NCBI RefSeq assembly: GCF_013204855.1
Contig: NZ_JABMKZ010000013.1
Span: 62,001-126,000, forward strand
DNA from: Paenibacillus alba
Lineage (GTDB): Bacteria > Bacillota > Bacilli > Paenibacillales > NBRC-103111
DNA length: 64,000 bases
Direction of reading: 5' to 3'
In this document: positions 1 through 8,323 of the stretch, in pieces
Numbering within the stretch: the first letter of the stretch is position 1
Layout: each line of letters opens with the position of its first letter
Made by a program: the position numbers and the translations under genes
Notes under the pieces: generated by a model
Database searches by the model: none
Told to the model about the DNA's origin: nothing
The model's input: only the letters and a program-made list of their open reading frames with translations

Positions 1-14
1 AAATATATTGAATT

Positions 15-30
15 ATGACCGACTGGTCAT
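15..30. promoter_or_regulatory. TetR-type operator palindrome upstream of the RND operon
   Basis: Perfect inverted repeat ATGACC-GACT-GGTCAT. This 6-4-6 layout with a TGACC half-site is typical of operators bound by TetR-family repressors of efflux genes. It lies about 120 bases before the RND permease start. The repressor gene is not in the window and could lie just left of it. Regulation by TetR is inferred. Confidence 0.5.
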
Positions 31-150
31 TCTTGTTAAATTCAAGAAGAGAAATATGGAGGCGGATCATACAAAGTGATTTATGAGACAGCTAGTGCAG
101 TGCTCGCATGTAGGATTTTGCTGTAGAGACCAAACGGAAGGAGTATAGAG

Positions 151-3100
151 ATGAACCAAATGACCAGGTTTTCTATGAAAAACATTTCGGCAGTCCTGCT
201 GATCAGTATCTTCCTGTTCATTGGAGGGAGCTTTTCTGCAACGACTTTAAAGCAGGAGGCAATGCCAGATATTTCTCTGCCGCAGGTGTTTGTTACAACG
301 GTATACCCGGCAACACCTATGGATGTGATGGAGGATGTTACAAAGAAGCTTGAGAAGCTGATTGTAGGGATCGAAGGGATGAAGAAGGTAACATCTTCGT
401 CGAATGAAAACTACTCGATGCTTACCGTCGAGCTTCGGAATGATGCTAGCGTCGATAAAGCGGTTGATGAGATCGAGAGAGCCATCTCGGACGTTAAATT
501 GCCAGCTAGCGCTGATAAACCGAAGGTATCGAAGGTTGGCAGCAGCAGTTATCCTGTATATTTTGCTGCGATGCATGGCAAAGGAAACACCACACAGGAA
601 GATCTGAACAGTATTTATAAAGATATCGTAGAGCCTGTTTTAAGTACAATGAAAGGCATCGATCATGTCGATTCCGCTGGCTTGCAGGAAGCTACACTTA
701 AATTAAAGCTAGATTTGAATGCTCTTAATACATATGGATTAACGCCAAGCGTTGTTACACAAAGTATTCAAGCTGCGTTAGCGACAAGTCCGGCAGGTAC
801 GGCTGATTTGAACGGAACTACACAGTCGGTGAGGATTGAGAGCGATTTAGATACCATTTATAACCTGGAAAATATGAAAATAATGACCTCTAGCGGTCAG
901 ACTGTGCTGCTGAAACAGATTTCCAAAGTTGAGGCCATTATGGATTCCGAGTATATTACTCGTTTTGACAACGATAATGCAATTGGGCTTACGTTATTCA
1001 AAGGAAAGGATGCCAACACGGTCGAATTTGCAAATGAAATAGACCGTTTGTTTGCAAATTGGGAGAAGGAATATCCTAACATTCAATTTTCAACGGTATA
1101 TAACTCAGCCAATGATGTTAAGAAGTCAGTAATCGGTATGCTCGAAGAAGGCGGCATAGGTGCAATTCTTGCGTCTGTCATGATTTTGCTGTTCTTAAGG
1201 AACGTTCGAATGACATTGATGGTGTTAGTTTCCATCCCGCTTAGTATTGTCACAACACTTAGTATTATGTCTTATATGGATCTTTCTTTAAATGTTATGA
1301 CATTAGGGGGTTTGACGGTAGCGGTAGGTCGGGTTGTCGACGATAGTATCGTAGTAATTGAGAATATATACTCCGAGCTGCAGAAAGCGCACGAAAGAAA
1401 TGAATCTGTCATATTATTAGCAACCTCGAAGGTAGCCTCAGCGATTACTTCTTCTACGCTCGTGACATGCGGTGTATTTCTTCCAATGGCTTTTGTCAGC
1501 GGTATTCTGGGTGATGTTTTCCGTCCGTTCTCACTGACGATTGTCGTCGCGATGCTGACTTCTTTGGTCGTAGCGCTCACCATGATTCCGGTGCTTAGTA
1601 AATTGCTTGTTTTGAACAGCAAGATTAAGCATCACGATGAGAATGCAGTTGGCAAATCAGGCGAATTCTATAGGAAAGTCTTGAACTATTCCTTGCATAA
1701 TCCAATCAAAATCATGATTACTACAGTACTCATTTTCGTGATATCGATTGGCGGAACTGTACCATTTCTGGGTTCAACTTTCATACCTGCAGACGATTCA
1801 AACAAACAGATTCTATTTACGCTGCAGCTGCCAAGGGAAACCTCTTTCGATTCAATGAATGAGGAGATCAAGGAAATTGAGAAGATGCTTGGCGAAGCCA
1901 AGGATACGAACGGTCAGCCTGAATTTGACTACTATGAGGCGATGGTTGGGTATGATCAAGCCAACATGAGTGGTGAACGAACTGATTATAAATCAACGAT
2001 TGTGGCAGCTGTCGGAGCCAATGTGGATGTGAATAAGGCAATCGACAAGTACAAAGGAAAAATAAAAGATATGGTTCCAAAGGGTTCTGAGATCGAAGGT
2101 TCCCCACTTGCGGGTACAATGGGAAGCGCTGAGGATTTTGCCTATATATTAAAGGGTGACGATCTGAACCAGTTGATGGCAGCCGCCGAGCTTGTGAAGA
2201 CAAAGCTTGCTGAGTTTCCGGAGCTTGATCAAATTAAAGATAGTTTGTCCGAGAAGAAAATGCAGATTACGGTCAAAGTCGATCAGAATAAAGCCAGAAT
2301 TTATGGGCTGTCATCCGCTATGATTACCTCCACAGTTGCGGAATGGCTTAAGGAGAATGAGATTGGCGAGATCAAATTCGATAATGTCAATTTTACAACT
2401 AAAATTATGATCGACGAGAAGTTTAAAGACTCATTGGAAGAAATAGGCCGTATCCGATTGACTACACCGACTGGCGCCATTGTTGCTTTGAACGAAGTTG
2501 CGAAGACTGCTCAAATAGATGCTCCGGCCTCCATTACTCGGGAAATGCAGCAGCAGTACGTTAAGGTGACAGCGAAAATCGACAGCACGGACAAAGGCGG
2601 CGTAGTGTCCAAGTTGACAACGGCTTTAAAATCCGTGGAATTGCCTAATGGTATTCGCAGAGAAGTGCAAGGGGTTAGTGAAGATATCCAGGCGAGCTTT
2701 ACCCAATTGATTGTAGCTATGGCTGCAGCGATTGTAATTGTATATCTGATCATGGTCATTGCGTTCGGCAATGCAAGCGCCCCATTTGCTGTTATGTTTT
2801 CCTTGCCGCTTGCGGCTATTGGCGGCTTCGTCGGCTTATTTGTCACCAAAGAACCGCTTAGTATCACATCGATGATCGGCTTCCTGATGCTCATTGGTAT
2901 CGTTATTACGAATGCCATCGTATTGATCGACCGTGTGCAGCAGCTGCGCGAAGAAGGTTATGTCCTCCATGAAGCGCTAATTCTGGCAGGTATCTCACGT
3001 TTGCGTCCTATTATTATGACTGCAGGTGCTACTGTCTTTTCGCAGCTTCCGATGGCCCTCGGTTTATCAGGAGGCGGAACGATCATTTCCAAAGGAATGT

Positions 3101-3261
3101 CGGTTGTCGTGATCGGAGGTCTCGTTACATCCACGATACTGACACTAGTAGTCGTTCCCATCATCTATCTATTGATTGAGAAGGCGAAATTGCAAATGGC
3201 CCGTTTGTTCAAGAGAAAAGGTTCCACGCAAACGGATATTTCTGCCGTATCCTCTATCTGA
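151..3261 (+). CDS. RND-family multidrug efflux permease (AcrB/SwrC-like)
   Basis: A 1036-residue inner-membrane exporter of the HAE family, the usual length for AcrB or Bacillus SwrC. Proton-motive-force-driven export of drugs, surfactants or lipopeptides is the family role. An N-terminal TM anchor (residues ~12-30) is followed by a large extracellular porter loop, a TM bundle from ~335 that carries the proton-relay motif GRVVDDSIVVIEN (paired Asp near 396-397), a second large loop from ~550 and a final TM bundle from ~850. The start has a good site (GGAAGGAG, 7 bases before ATG). The lipoprotein adaptor follows 49 bases downstream, so the two are probably cotranscribed. The substrate cannot be told from sequence. 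Confidence 0.93.
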   Translation: MNQMTRFSMKNISAVLLISIFLFIGGSFSATTLKQEAMPDISLPQVFVTTVYPATPMDVMEDVTKKLEKLIVGIEGMKKVTSSSNENYSMLTVELRNDASVDKAVDEIERAISDVKLPASADKPKVSKVGSSSYPVYFAAMHGKGNTTQEDLNSIYKDIVEPVLSTMKGIDHVDSAGLQEATLKLKLDLNALNTYGLTPSVVTQSIQAALATSPAGTADLNGTTQSVRIESDLDTIYNLENMKIMTSSGQTVLLKQISKVEAIMDSEYITRFDNDNAIGLTLFKGKDANTVEFANEIDRLFANWEKEYPNIQFSTVYNSANDVKKSVIGMLEEGGIGAILASVMILLFLRNVRMTLMVLVSIPLSIVTTLSIMSYMDLSLNVMTLGGLTVAVGRVVDDSIVVIENIYSELQKAHERNESVILLATSKVASAITSSTLVTCGVFLPMAFVSGILGDVFRPFSLTIVVAMLTSLVVALTMIPVLSKLLVLNSKIKHHDENAVGKSGEFYRKVLNYSLHNPIKIMITTVLIFVISIGGTVPFLGSTFIPADDSNKQILFTLQLPRETSFDSMNEEIKEIEKMLGEAKDTNGQPEFDYYEAMVGYDQANMSGERTDYKSTIVAAVGANVDVNKAIDKYKGKIKDMVPKGSEIEGSPLAGTMGSAEDFAYILKGDDLNQLMAAAELVKTKLAEFPELDQIKDSLSEKKMQITVKVDQNKARIYGLSSAMITSTVAEWLKENEIGEIKFDNVNFTTKIMIDEKFKDSLEEIGRIRLTTPTGAIVALNEVAKTAQIDAPASITREMQQQYVKVTAKIDSTDKGGVVSKLTTALKSVELPNGIRREVQGVSEDIQASFTQLIVAMAAAIVIVYLIMVIAFGNASAPFAVMFSLPLAAIGGFVGLFVTKEPLSITSMIGFLMLIGIVITNAIVLIDRVQQLREEGYVLHEALILAGISRLRPIIMTAGATVFSQLPMALGLSGGGTIISKGMSVVVIGGLVTSTILTLVVVPIIYLLIEKAKLQMARLFKRKGSTQTDISAVSSI

Positions 3262-3310
3262 TAAAGAAATAATTATAAACAATATGCAAGGGTAAAGGAG
3301 AAACGTCCAA

Positions 3311-4567
3311 ATGAAGCTGATAGCTACGAAGTCCATACCAAATAGCGTCAAATTGGCCGGTGCAGTCTTAATTAGTGCTGCCTTGCTGGCTGGCTGTTCC
3401 ACTGCAAAACAGGCTGAGCCGTTTCTGGCAAGCGCCAACGAAATGCTTGTAAAAACTGTTAAAGCTGCGCCAATCGAGAAGAAAACCATTAGCGCGCCTA
3501 CCGAACAAGTCGCAGAAGTTGTATCCTCTTTGCAGATTGACGTTATTGCCAAAGCGGGGGGTGACGTACAAGAAATTCTGAAAAAGCGTGGAGATTCGGT
3601 CGTAAAAGGGGATGTGATTCTCCTGCTCGATCAGACAGATGTCCTTCTTCAGAAAGATAAGACACAGGTTGCTTTAGCCAGCTCGCAAGAGCAGCTTACG
3701 AAGGCCAGACGCGATTTGGAAGACGGGAAGGTCGAACTCAAGAATGGCATCACCAAGCTGGAGTTAACCTTGACGGATGCGGAGAAAAGCTATAATAAAA
3801 AGCGCAACGACTATGATATGGGAACAGCTACTAAAAATGACTTGGAGATGGCGGAGACTGGCTTGAAAACCCTTCGGCTAGATCTCGATAATACGCGAAA
3901 TAAATTAAGCACACTGGAAAAAACAAATTCTTTGGCTCAATTGGATCAAGCTATTCAGACCGCAAATTTGTCGTTAAGGGAGATTGATCGCACGATAGAA
4001 AATATGTCGGTTAAGGCGAACGCCGACGGGGTTATTACTGATTTTCCCGTTGAAACAGGAATGACGATTTCCCCAGAGTTCAACACGGCTAAAATTCAAA
4101 TGATGGATCCTATTAAAATAAAAGCAGAGCTGACTGAAACAGCTGCATCGTTGATACGTGGCAAGACTGAGCTTTCTTTCTATGTCCCCAATACAATCGA
4201 TAGAACAAAAGCTAAAGTGAAGTACCTAGCTGATGTTATGAGTGCGCAATCGCAATCCTACTCTCTCGAACTAGAAGTTCCGAATGCTGATCGCAAGTTG
4301 AAACCTGGTATGAAAGCACAAGTGCTGCTTACCGAAGAGAAAGATGAGGTTGTTGTTGCTGTGCCTTCACTAACAGTGGTACGCGAGGGCAGCGACACAT
4401 TTGTCTACGTGCTCACAGGAGATCAAGTTGAAAAACGGAAAATTGAGCTAGGCAGACTTAAAGAGACTTACCAAGAAGTGCTGAGCGGTGTTAAAGAAGG
4501 CGAACAATTGATTATCTCGGGTCAACATCAATTAAAGGATAAAGATAAAGTGAAAGTCGTTCAATAA
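3311..4567 (+). CDS. RND efflux adaptor lipoprotein (HlyD/MFP family)
   Basis: Membrane-fusion (adaptor) subunit of 418 residues that should pair with the permease encoded just upstream. A signal peptide ends in the lipobox LLAGC, with the acylated Cys at residue 29, so it is tethered to the outer face of the cytoplasmic membrane. Next come a biotinyl-lipoyl-like half (AKAGGDVQEILKKRGD, ~80-95), a coiled-coil hairpin (~105-225) rich in Lys, Glu, Leu and Gln, the second lipoyl half (KANADGVITDFPVETG), and C-terminal beta-barrel and membrane-proximal domains. In a Gram-positive there is no outer membrane channel, so the adaptor may reach into the wall; that part is inference. Confidence 0.9.
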   Translation: MKLIATKSIPNSVKLAGAVLISAALLAGCSTAKQAEPFLASANEMLVKTVKAAPIEKKTISAPTEQVAEVVSSLQIDVIAKAGGDVQEILKKRGDSVVKGDVILLLDQTDVLLQKDKTQVALASSQEQLTKARRDLEDGKVELKNGITKLELTLTDAEKSYNKKRNDYDMGTATKNDLEMAETGLKTLRLDLDNTRNKLSTLEKTNSLAQLDQAIQTANLSLREIDRTIENMSVKANADGVITDFPVETGMTISPEFNTAKIQMMDPIKIKAELTETAASLIRGKTELSFYVPNTIDRTKAKVKYLADVMSAQSQSYSLELEVPNADRKLKPGMKAQVLLTEEKDEVVVAVPSLTVVREGSDTFVYVLTGDQVEKRKIELGRLKETYQEVLSGVKEGEQLIISGQHQLKDKDKVKVVQ

Positions 4568-4620
4568 TCTGCTTTCTGCAGCCTTCAGGATTTTCGAAAC
4601 AAGAATAAGGAGCGTATTTT

Positions 4621-6333
4621 ATGAAAAAACAATGGAAAACGGGAATGACGGCTGTCATGTTGGGAACGATGCTGATTCAGACAGGAGTTCCGGTGTATGC
4701 GGCAGATTCGAGTTCAGCGGCTTCTGCCATAAGCACATCTGCGGCAAATTACGGGTTAACGAGCGATATTCGCTCAGCGATCAAAAATTTATCCGTTGAA
4801 ACCAAAACGAGCGGCTTGCAAATATCAGCAACAATCAGACTTTATAACGGAGGCAGTACTCAGAATCGTGTGCCTGAACACGAGCTTCGCGTTCGCACTT
4901 CGGACGGTTTGGTCTATACATTAAAGCCAAGCGTAGGCAATAAAGCAGCCCTGCAGCCTAAGGAGATTGCAGAATTGACTTACATGAACATTGTGGATAG
5001 CAAAGAAATGACACAAATTGACCAGGTCTCTTTCGTCGACGTCAATGAATTCACGTATCCGAAAGTAGAAACGACGCTGCTTTCTCTGACTCCGACTGCT
5101 GTTTGGTATGGACAAGGAAAAGCTTCGTTGCATAAGCCGGAATTGCTTGCGTGGGGCCAAACATACAGCATTCCGGGAGTCAATTCGGGGTTGCAATATA
5201 AACCCGTTGAGGTCTCTATGCAAAGTACAAGCGAAGGCCAAACGGCCGTAGTTACGTTGCTCGTTGAGAATCCGGGAGCTGGTCGCGAAACGCTGCCGGA
5301 TTTTCGGTTGGATGCCCAATCCGAAAGTAAAACATATCAGGGCACAAGCGCAGCGAAGGGTACCGTTCTCTTAGAACCAGGCGAGAAAAAGTATTTGCAT
5401 TATGTGATACCGGTAGAGATTGGGGTCACTCTTGCTAATCTGCTCGTCGTATCGACGGAAACATTCGTGCCGACTATCGGGACCCCCGTCAGGCTCGATA
5501 CGGGGAAGCTCGGTCTCGTTTGGCCGGAAGCCTCACAAAATCAAAGCGCTGCCCCAGCTTATACGATTGGCCAGCGTATAGCCATCGATTCTTTGTCTAA
5601 AGTGTTTGACAACAAGACAGAAGTTGCCCTTATGGAGCTGACTCTCCATGACAACCCGGGTGACGGCTACAAAACGGTTGTCGCAAAATTCAAGCTAACC
5701 AATTCAAGTGACGCTCCGATTGCCATGCCGACTTTCCAAACGGAGGTGCGCAATACGAGCGGAGTCGCTTATAAAGGCTCACGACAAACGAATGTGACTT
5801 CCATGATGAATCCTGGTTTAAGTTACGTGGTCAGCTACGCTTACAAAGTACCTCAATCGGAAAATGAAGACAATTGGGTCGTGAAGCTGCTGGATGCTCA
5901 GTCCGCCGCCCCGTACACAACGACGATTGCCGCCGTAAGGACGAAAACCTTGGCGCCTGGAACAGGGATGGACTTCGCCTTATATCCATTTGATATCAAT
6001 CTCAGAGGGGCAACAACTTCCTATTTGACAACGCCTCTGCTTACGTACACATATAAGATTCAGCTTGATATGGGTATCGTGCAAAAAGAAAATGTCGTAG
6101 TTGATGATAACTTCTCCAAGCTAAGATTCGAAATCGTGGACGGTCTTGGCCGTACGGTAGGATCTAAGGATGTGCCTTTCACCGGAGTGAACAAACTCAT
6201 CAGCGGTAAGCAAACAATCGATGCAAGCAATATTGCATCAGATCAAGTCTCGAATTCCTATACGCTAAATATATACGAAGTTATAGAAACTCAAGATGGC
6301 TTGGCTAAACGTTTCCTAAGAAGCTTTAACTAG
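4621..6333 (+). CDS. Secreted protein with repeated beta domains, function unknown
   Basis: A 570-residue exported protein not recognised as a named family. The N-terminus is a Sec signal peptide (MKKQWK, hydrophobic core, cleavage likely after VYAA near residue 29). The rest reads as repeated Ig-like beta domains: stretches near residues 57-160, 198-300 and 337-445 share the order of a strand-rich start, an Asn-containing turn (LYNGGS, VENPGA, LTNSSD), a Pro-containing strand, a G-x-x-Y-x-G-like turn, and a (L/M)xPGxxxxxxY strand. A fourth, weaker unit may close the protein. It lies 53 bases after the RND adaptor, so it may be an extracellular partner of that pump. No catalytic motif, anchor or sorting signal was seen. 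Confidence 0.6.
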   Translation: MKKQWKTGMTAVMLGTMLIQTGVPVYAADSSSAASAISTSAANYGLTSDIRSAIKNLSVETKTSGLQISATIRLYNGGSTQNRVPEHELRVRTSDGLVYTLKPSVGNKAALQPKEIAELTYMNIVDSKEMTQIDQVSFVDVNEFTYPKVETTLLSLTPTAVWYGQGKASLHKPELLAWGQTYSIPGVNSGLQYKPVEVSMQSTSEGQTAVVTLLVENPGAGRETLPDFRLDAQSESKTYQGTSAAKGTVLLEPGEKKYLHYVIPVEIGVTLANLLVVSTETFVPTIGTPVRLDTGKLGLVWPEASQNQSAAPAYTIGQRIAIDSLSKVFDNKTEVALMELTLHDNPGDGYKTVVAKFKLTNSSDAPIAMPTFQTEVRNTSGVAYKGSRQTNVTSMMNPGLSYVVSYAYKVPQSENEDNWVVKLLDAQSAAPYTTTIAAVRTKTLAPGTGMDFALYPFDINLRGATTSYLTTPLLTYTYKIQLDMGIVQKENVVVDDNFSKLRFEIVDGLGRTVGSKDVPFTGVNKLISGKQTIDASNIASDQVSNSYTLNIYEVIETQDGLAKRFLRSFN

Positions 6334-6409
6334 TGTGGATGGAGCACGGAACGCTTAGTTGCTAAGGCAGCACCTTAGGGGATGCTTTCCGATATTGAGG
6401 AGCAGGAGC

Positions 6410-6898
6410 ATGGAGATGACGAACATAGAAGAACGTCTTTGGGAAATTGTAAGAAATAGACAAGCAGATGTGAATACTGCTTACGAAATTTTTGATCAGT
6501 TAGAAGCCGTTGATTTACAAACATTGGAAGGGACGTGGGAAGGTTCTGAGTTTCCTACGGGTCACCCATTGGATGGCATGTTAACAGCTTGCCAATGGTA
6601 TGGAAAGCAGTTTCTTGATCCCGATAACGTACATCCCCTGCTCTTTTTTAAAGAAGATGGGACGGTTTTTTCAGGAGATCCTGTACAGGCGTTCACGACG
6701 CGTACGATTGTGGCGACTGATCGACCCAGCGCGCGAATGAGAAAGGTCGAATATAGAAACAAAGTGAGCGCGGCAATGCTCTATGATAACCTGCCGGTTA
6801 TCGACCATTATAGAAAAGTAAATGATAAACTTCTTCTTGGGGTTATGGATTCTAAATGGATGGCAAAGCCTTATTTCTATTATTTAGAACGTGGATAA
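6410..6898 (+). CDS. GXWXG / DUF4334 domain protein
   Basis: A 162-residue soluble protein. The GXWXG motif appears as EGTWEGSEF (residues ~43-51), followed by HPLDGML and a C-terminal DUF4334-type half ending in DSKWMAKPYFYYLERG. These two domains usually occur together; the biochemical role is unknown and a lipocalin-like fold has been suggested for the family. The ATG at 6410 is preferred over an in-frame start at 6359 because GAGGAG lies 7 bases before it and the family motif then starts at the usual distance. It is followed by a terminator-like hairpin that separates it from the convergent oxidoreductase gene. Confidence 0.75.
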   Translation: MEMTNIEERLWEIVRNRQADVNTAYEIFDQLEAVDLQTLEGTWEGSEFPTGHPLDGMLTACQWYGKQFLDPDNVHPLLFFKEDGTVFSGDPVQAFTTRTIVATDRPSARMRKVEYRNKVSAAMLYDNLPVIDHYRKVNDKLLLGVMDSKWMAKPYFYYLERG

Positions 6899-6924
6899 TT
6901 GAAACTTGATAATGCTTCCATTTG

Positions 6925-6966
6925 CCCCCTAAAGTGGCCACTTTGCATGCGTGGTACCTTAGGGGG
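6925..6966. terminator. Hairpin between convergent genes
   Basis: Inverted repeat with arms CCCCCTAAAGTGGCCAC and GTGGTACCTTAGGGGG (a few mismatches) around a 9-base loop, followed by a T-rich stretch. It sits between the DUF4334 gene (+) and the oxidoreductase gene (-), so it could stop transcription from either side. Confidence 0.6.
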
Positions 6967-6987
6967 TATTTGGTTTGGATGAAAAGC

Positions 6988-8061
6988 TTAAACGGATGCC
7001 CATGATTGTTTGGTCGTTTGAACGGTTTCCCCCGAATCAGCCGCAAGGGTGATCATCATGCCAAGATAGTGATCCTGAGCCGCTTCCGCTAGGCTGTAAA
7101 AGCTTGGTCCACCTTGCACGTATTCACCCATTTTCTGAAGGCAGGTCGCAATCGCAATCTCGTCGTCTGTCAAACGCCCAGGCTGGAAAGGATTGCGATA
7201 AACCCACTTGTCGCCAGCCAAAATGCCTTTATGATAATAGCCTTCAAGGTTGCCGTATTCCCCTGCATTCAGCCGCCTAAGCTCCATCTCTATGGGCGTC
7301 TGAAAGTCTTGTAAATAAGCTACCCTCTTGTTGCTGATTTCTCCTTTATCTCCACGCACGAGTACTCGCTCCGAACGAATCCATGAAAAATATTGATCAG
7401 CGGTGAAATCAAATACACCCAGCTTGTCCCCAAATTCGAGGTGAGCGATTACTTGCTTCGAGATGGCTGTCTTCTCTGCAACGGGGTCGCCCTCACGGTT
7501 AGGCCCGCTAACGATCGGAGAAGCGAAGCTGTAACCCCGAATTCGCGCATTTTCAAAGCGAATGCCAAGGAGACTGCGCATGATGCTGATGCCATGATAG
7601 CCATGGGCGGCGGACACTTGCGCTTGGCTAACGGTGCCCAGCATGCCGGACTGCGCGATAGCAATGCGCGCAGCATGCAGCGGCTGGAATGCATACTGCT
7701 CTGCCACCTGCACCTTGGCAGCTGGTCCGATGTCTTGATAGAGCTGATTGAGCTGCTCCAGATCCGCCGCAGGCGGTGTTTCAGTCAGGACGGGAATCCC
7801 TTCATGCACGAATTGTTTGATCAATGCCGGCGTCTGTGCCACGGGAACCGAAAGAACAACATAAGAAGGGGAAGCAGCCTTCAATAAGTCTTCGGTCGTT
7901 CGGAACGTTGGCACGCCCCATTGCTCCTCGAATGCCCGTCCTTTCTCCTCATTGCGTACGACAACGCCGCAAACCTCAAAACGATCCGGAAGCGCTTGTA
8001 CGATGCGCATAAAAAAAGCTGCTCGCCAACCGCCTCCGACGATAGCGAATGTGATAGCCAC
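6988..8061 (-). CDS. Gfo/Idh/MocA family NAD(P)-dependent oxidoreductase
   Basis: A 357-residue cytoplasmic oxidoreductase, probably acting on a sugar, inositol or related polyol. It begins with the Rossmann glycine motif FAIVGGGWRAAF and continues with the family's strand order: CGVVVRNEEKG, then TEDLLK, then VVLSVPV, then the VLTETPPA segment, which matches the EKP region of the family but with TP instead of KP. The expected Lys is replaced, which may alter catalysis. The GTG at 8061 is chosen because AAAGGAGG lies 7 bases before it; the ATG codons further upstream have no such site. The gene is alone on its strand and divergent from the kinase/ABC cluster, so it may belong to the same sugar pathway. 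Confidence 0.82.
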   Translation of the reverse strand: MAITFAIVGGGWRAAFFMRIVQALPDRFEVCGVVVRNEEKGRAFEEQWGVPTFRTTEDLLKAASPSYVVLSVPVAQTPALIKQFVHEGIPVLTETPPAADLEQLNQLYQDIGPAAKVQVAEQYAFQPLHAARIAIAQSGMLGTVSQAQVSAAHGYHGISIMRSLLGIRFENARIRGYSFASPIVSGPNREGDPVAEKTAISKQVIAHLEFGDKLGVFDFTADQYFSWIRSERVLVRGDKGEISNKRVAYLQDFQTPIEMELRRLNAGEYGNLEGYYHKGILAGDKWVYRNPFQPGRLTDDEIAIATCLQKMGEYVQGGPSFYSLAEAAQDHYLGMMITLAADSGETVQTTKQSWASV

Positions 8062-8083
8062 ATGGATTCCTCCTTTTATCATG

Positions 8084-8107
8084 AAACGCGTTTTTACAAC
8101 TATTGTA
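8084..8107 (-). promoter_or_regulatory. Candidate -10 box and LacI-like operator of the oxidoreductase gene
   Basis: On the minus strand a -10-like TACAAT (8102-8107) is followed 8 bases later by the perfect palindrome AAACGCGTTT (8084-8093), extended by TG/CA at imperfect positions. LacI-family operators often have a central CG with A/T-rich flanks of this kind. The position over the likely transcription start fits repression. No clear -35 was found, so this is tentative. Confidence 0.35.
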
Positions 8108-8323
8108 TTACATAAATTCATTTCTGGGGATGTATTTATTTATGGTTGAATTGATAGCGCCATTTCACCCTCTATCGATAAGATGAGCCTTGATTTTATA
8201 TATAGCTGTGGTAAACTTCACCTATATGGGAATTTCGATTCCTCTCTTTTTTAACACCAAAAGTTAAAGCCCTTTAATTTTAATCACTCTACTTAACTGC
8301 ATTATGATAAGGGGAGGATCGGC

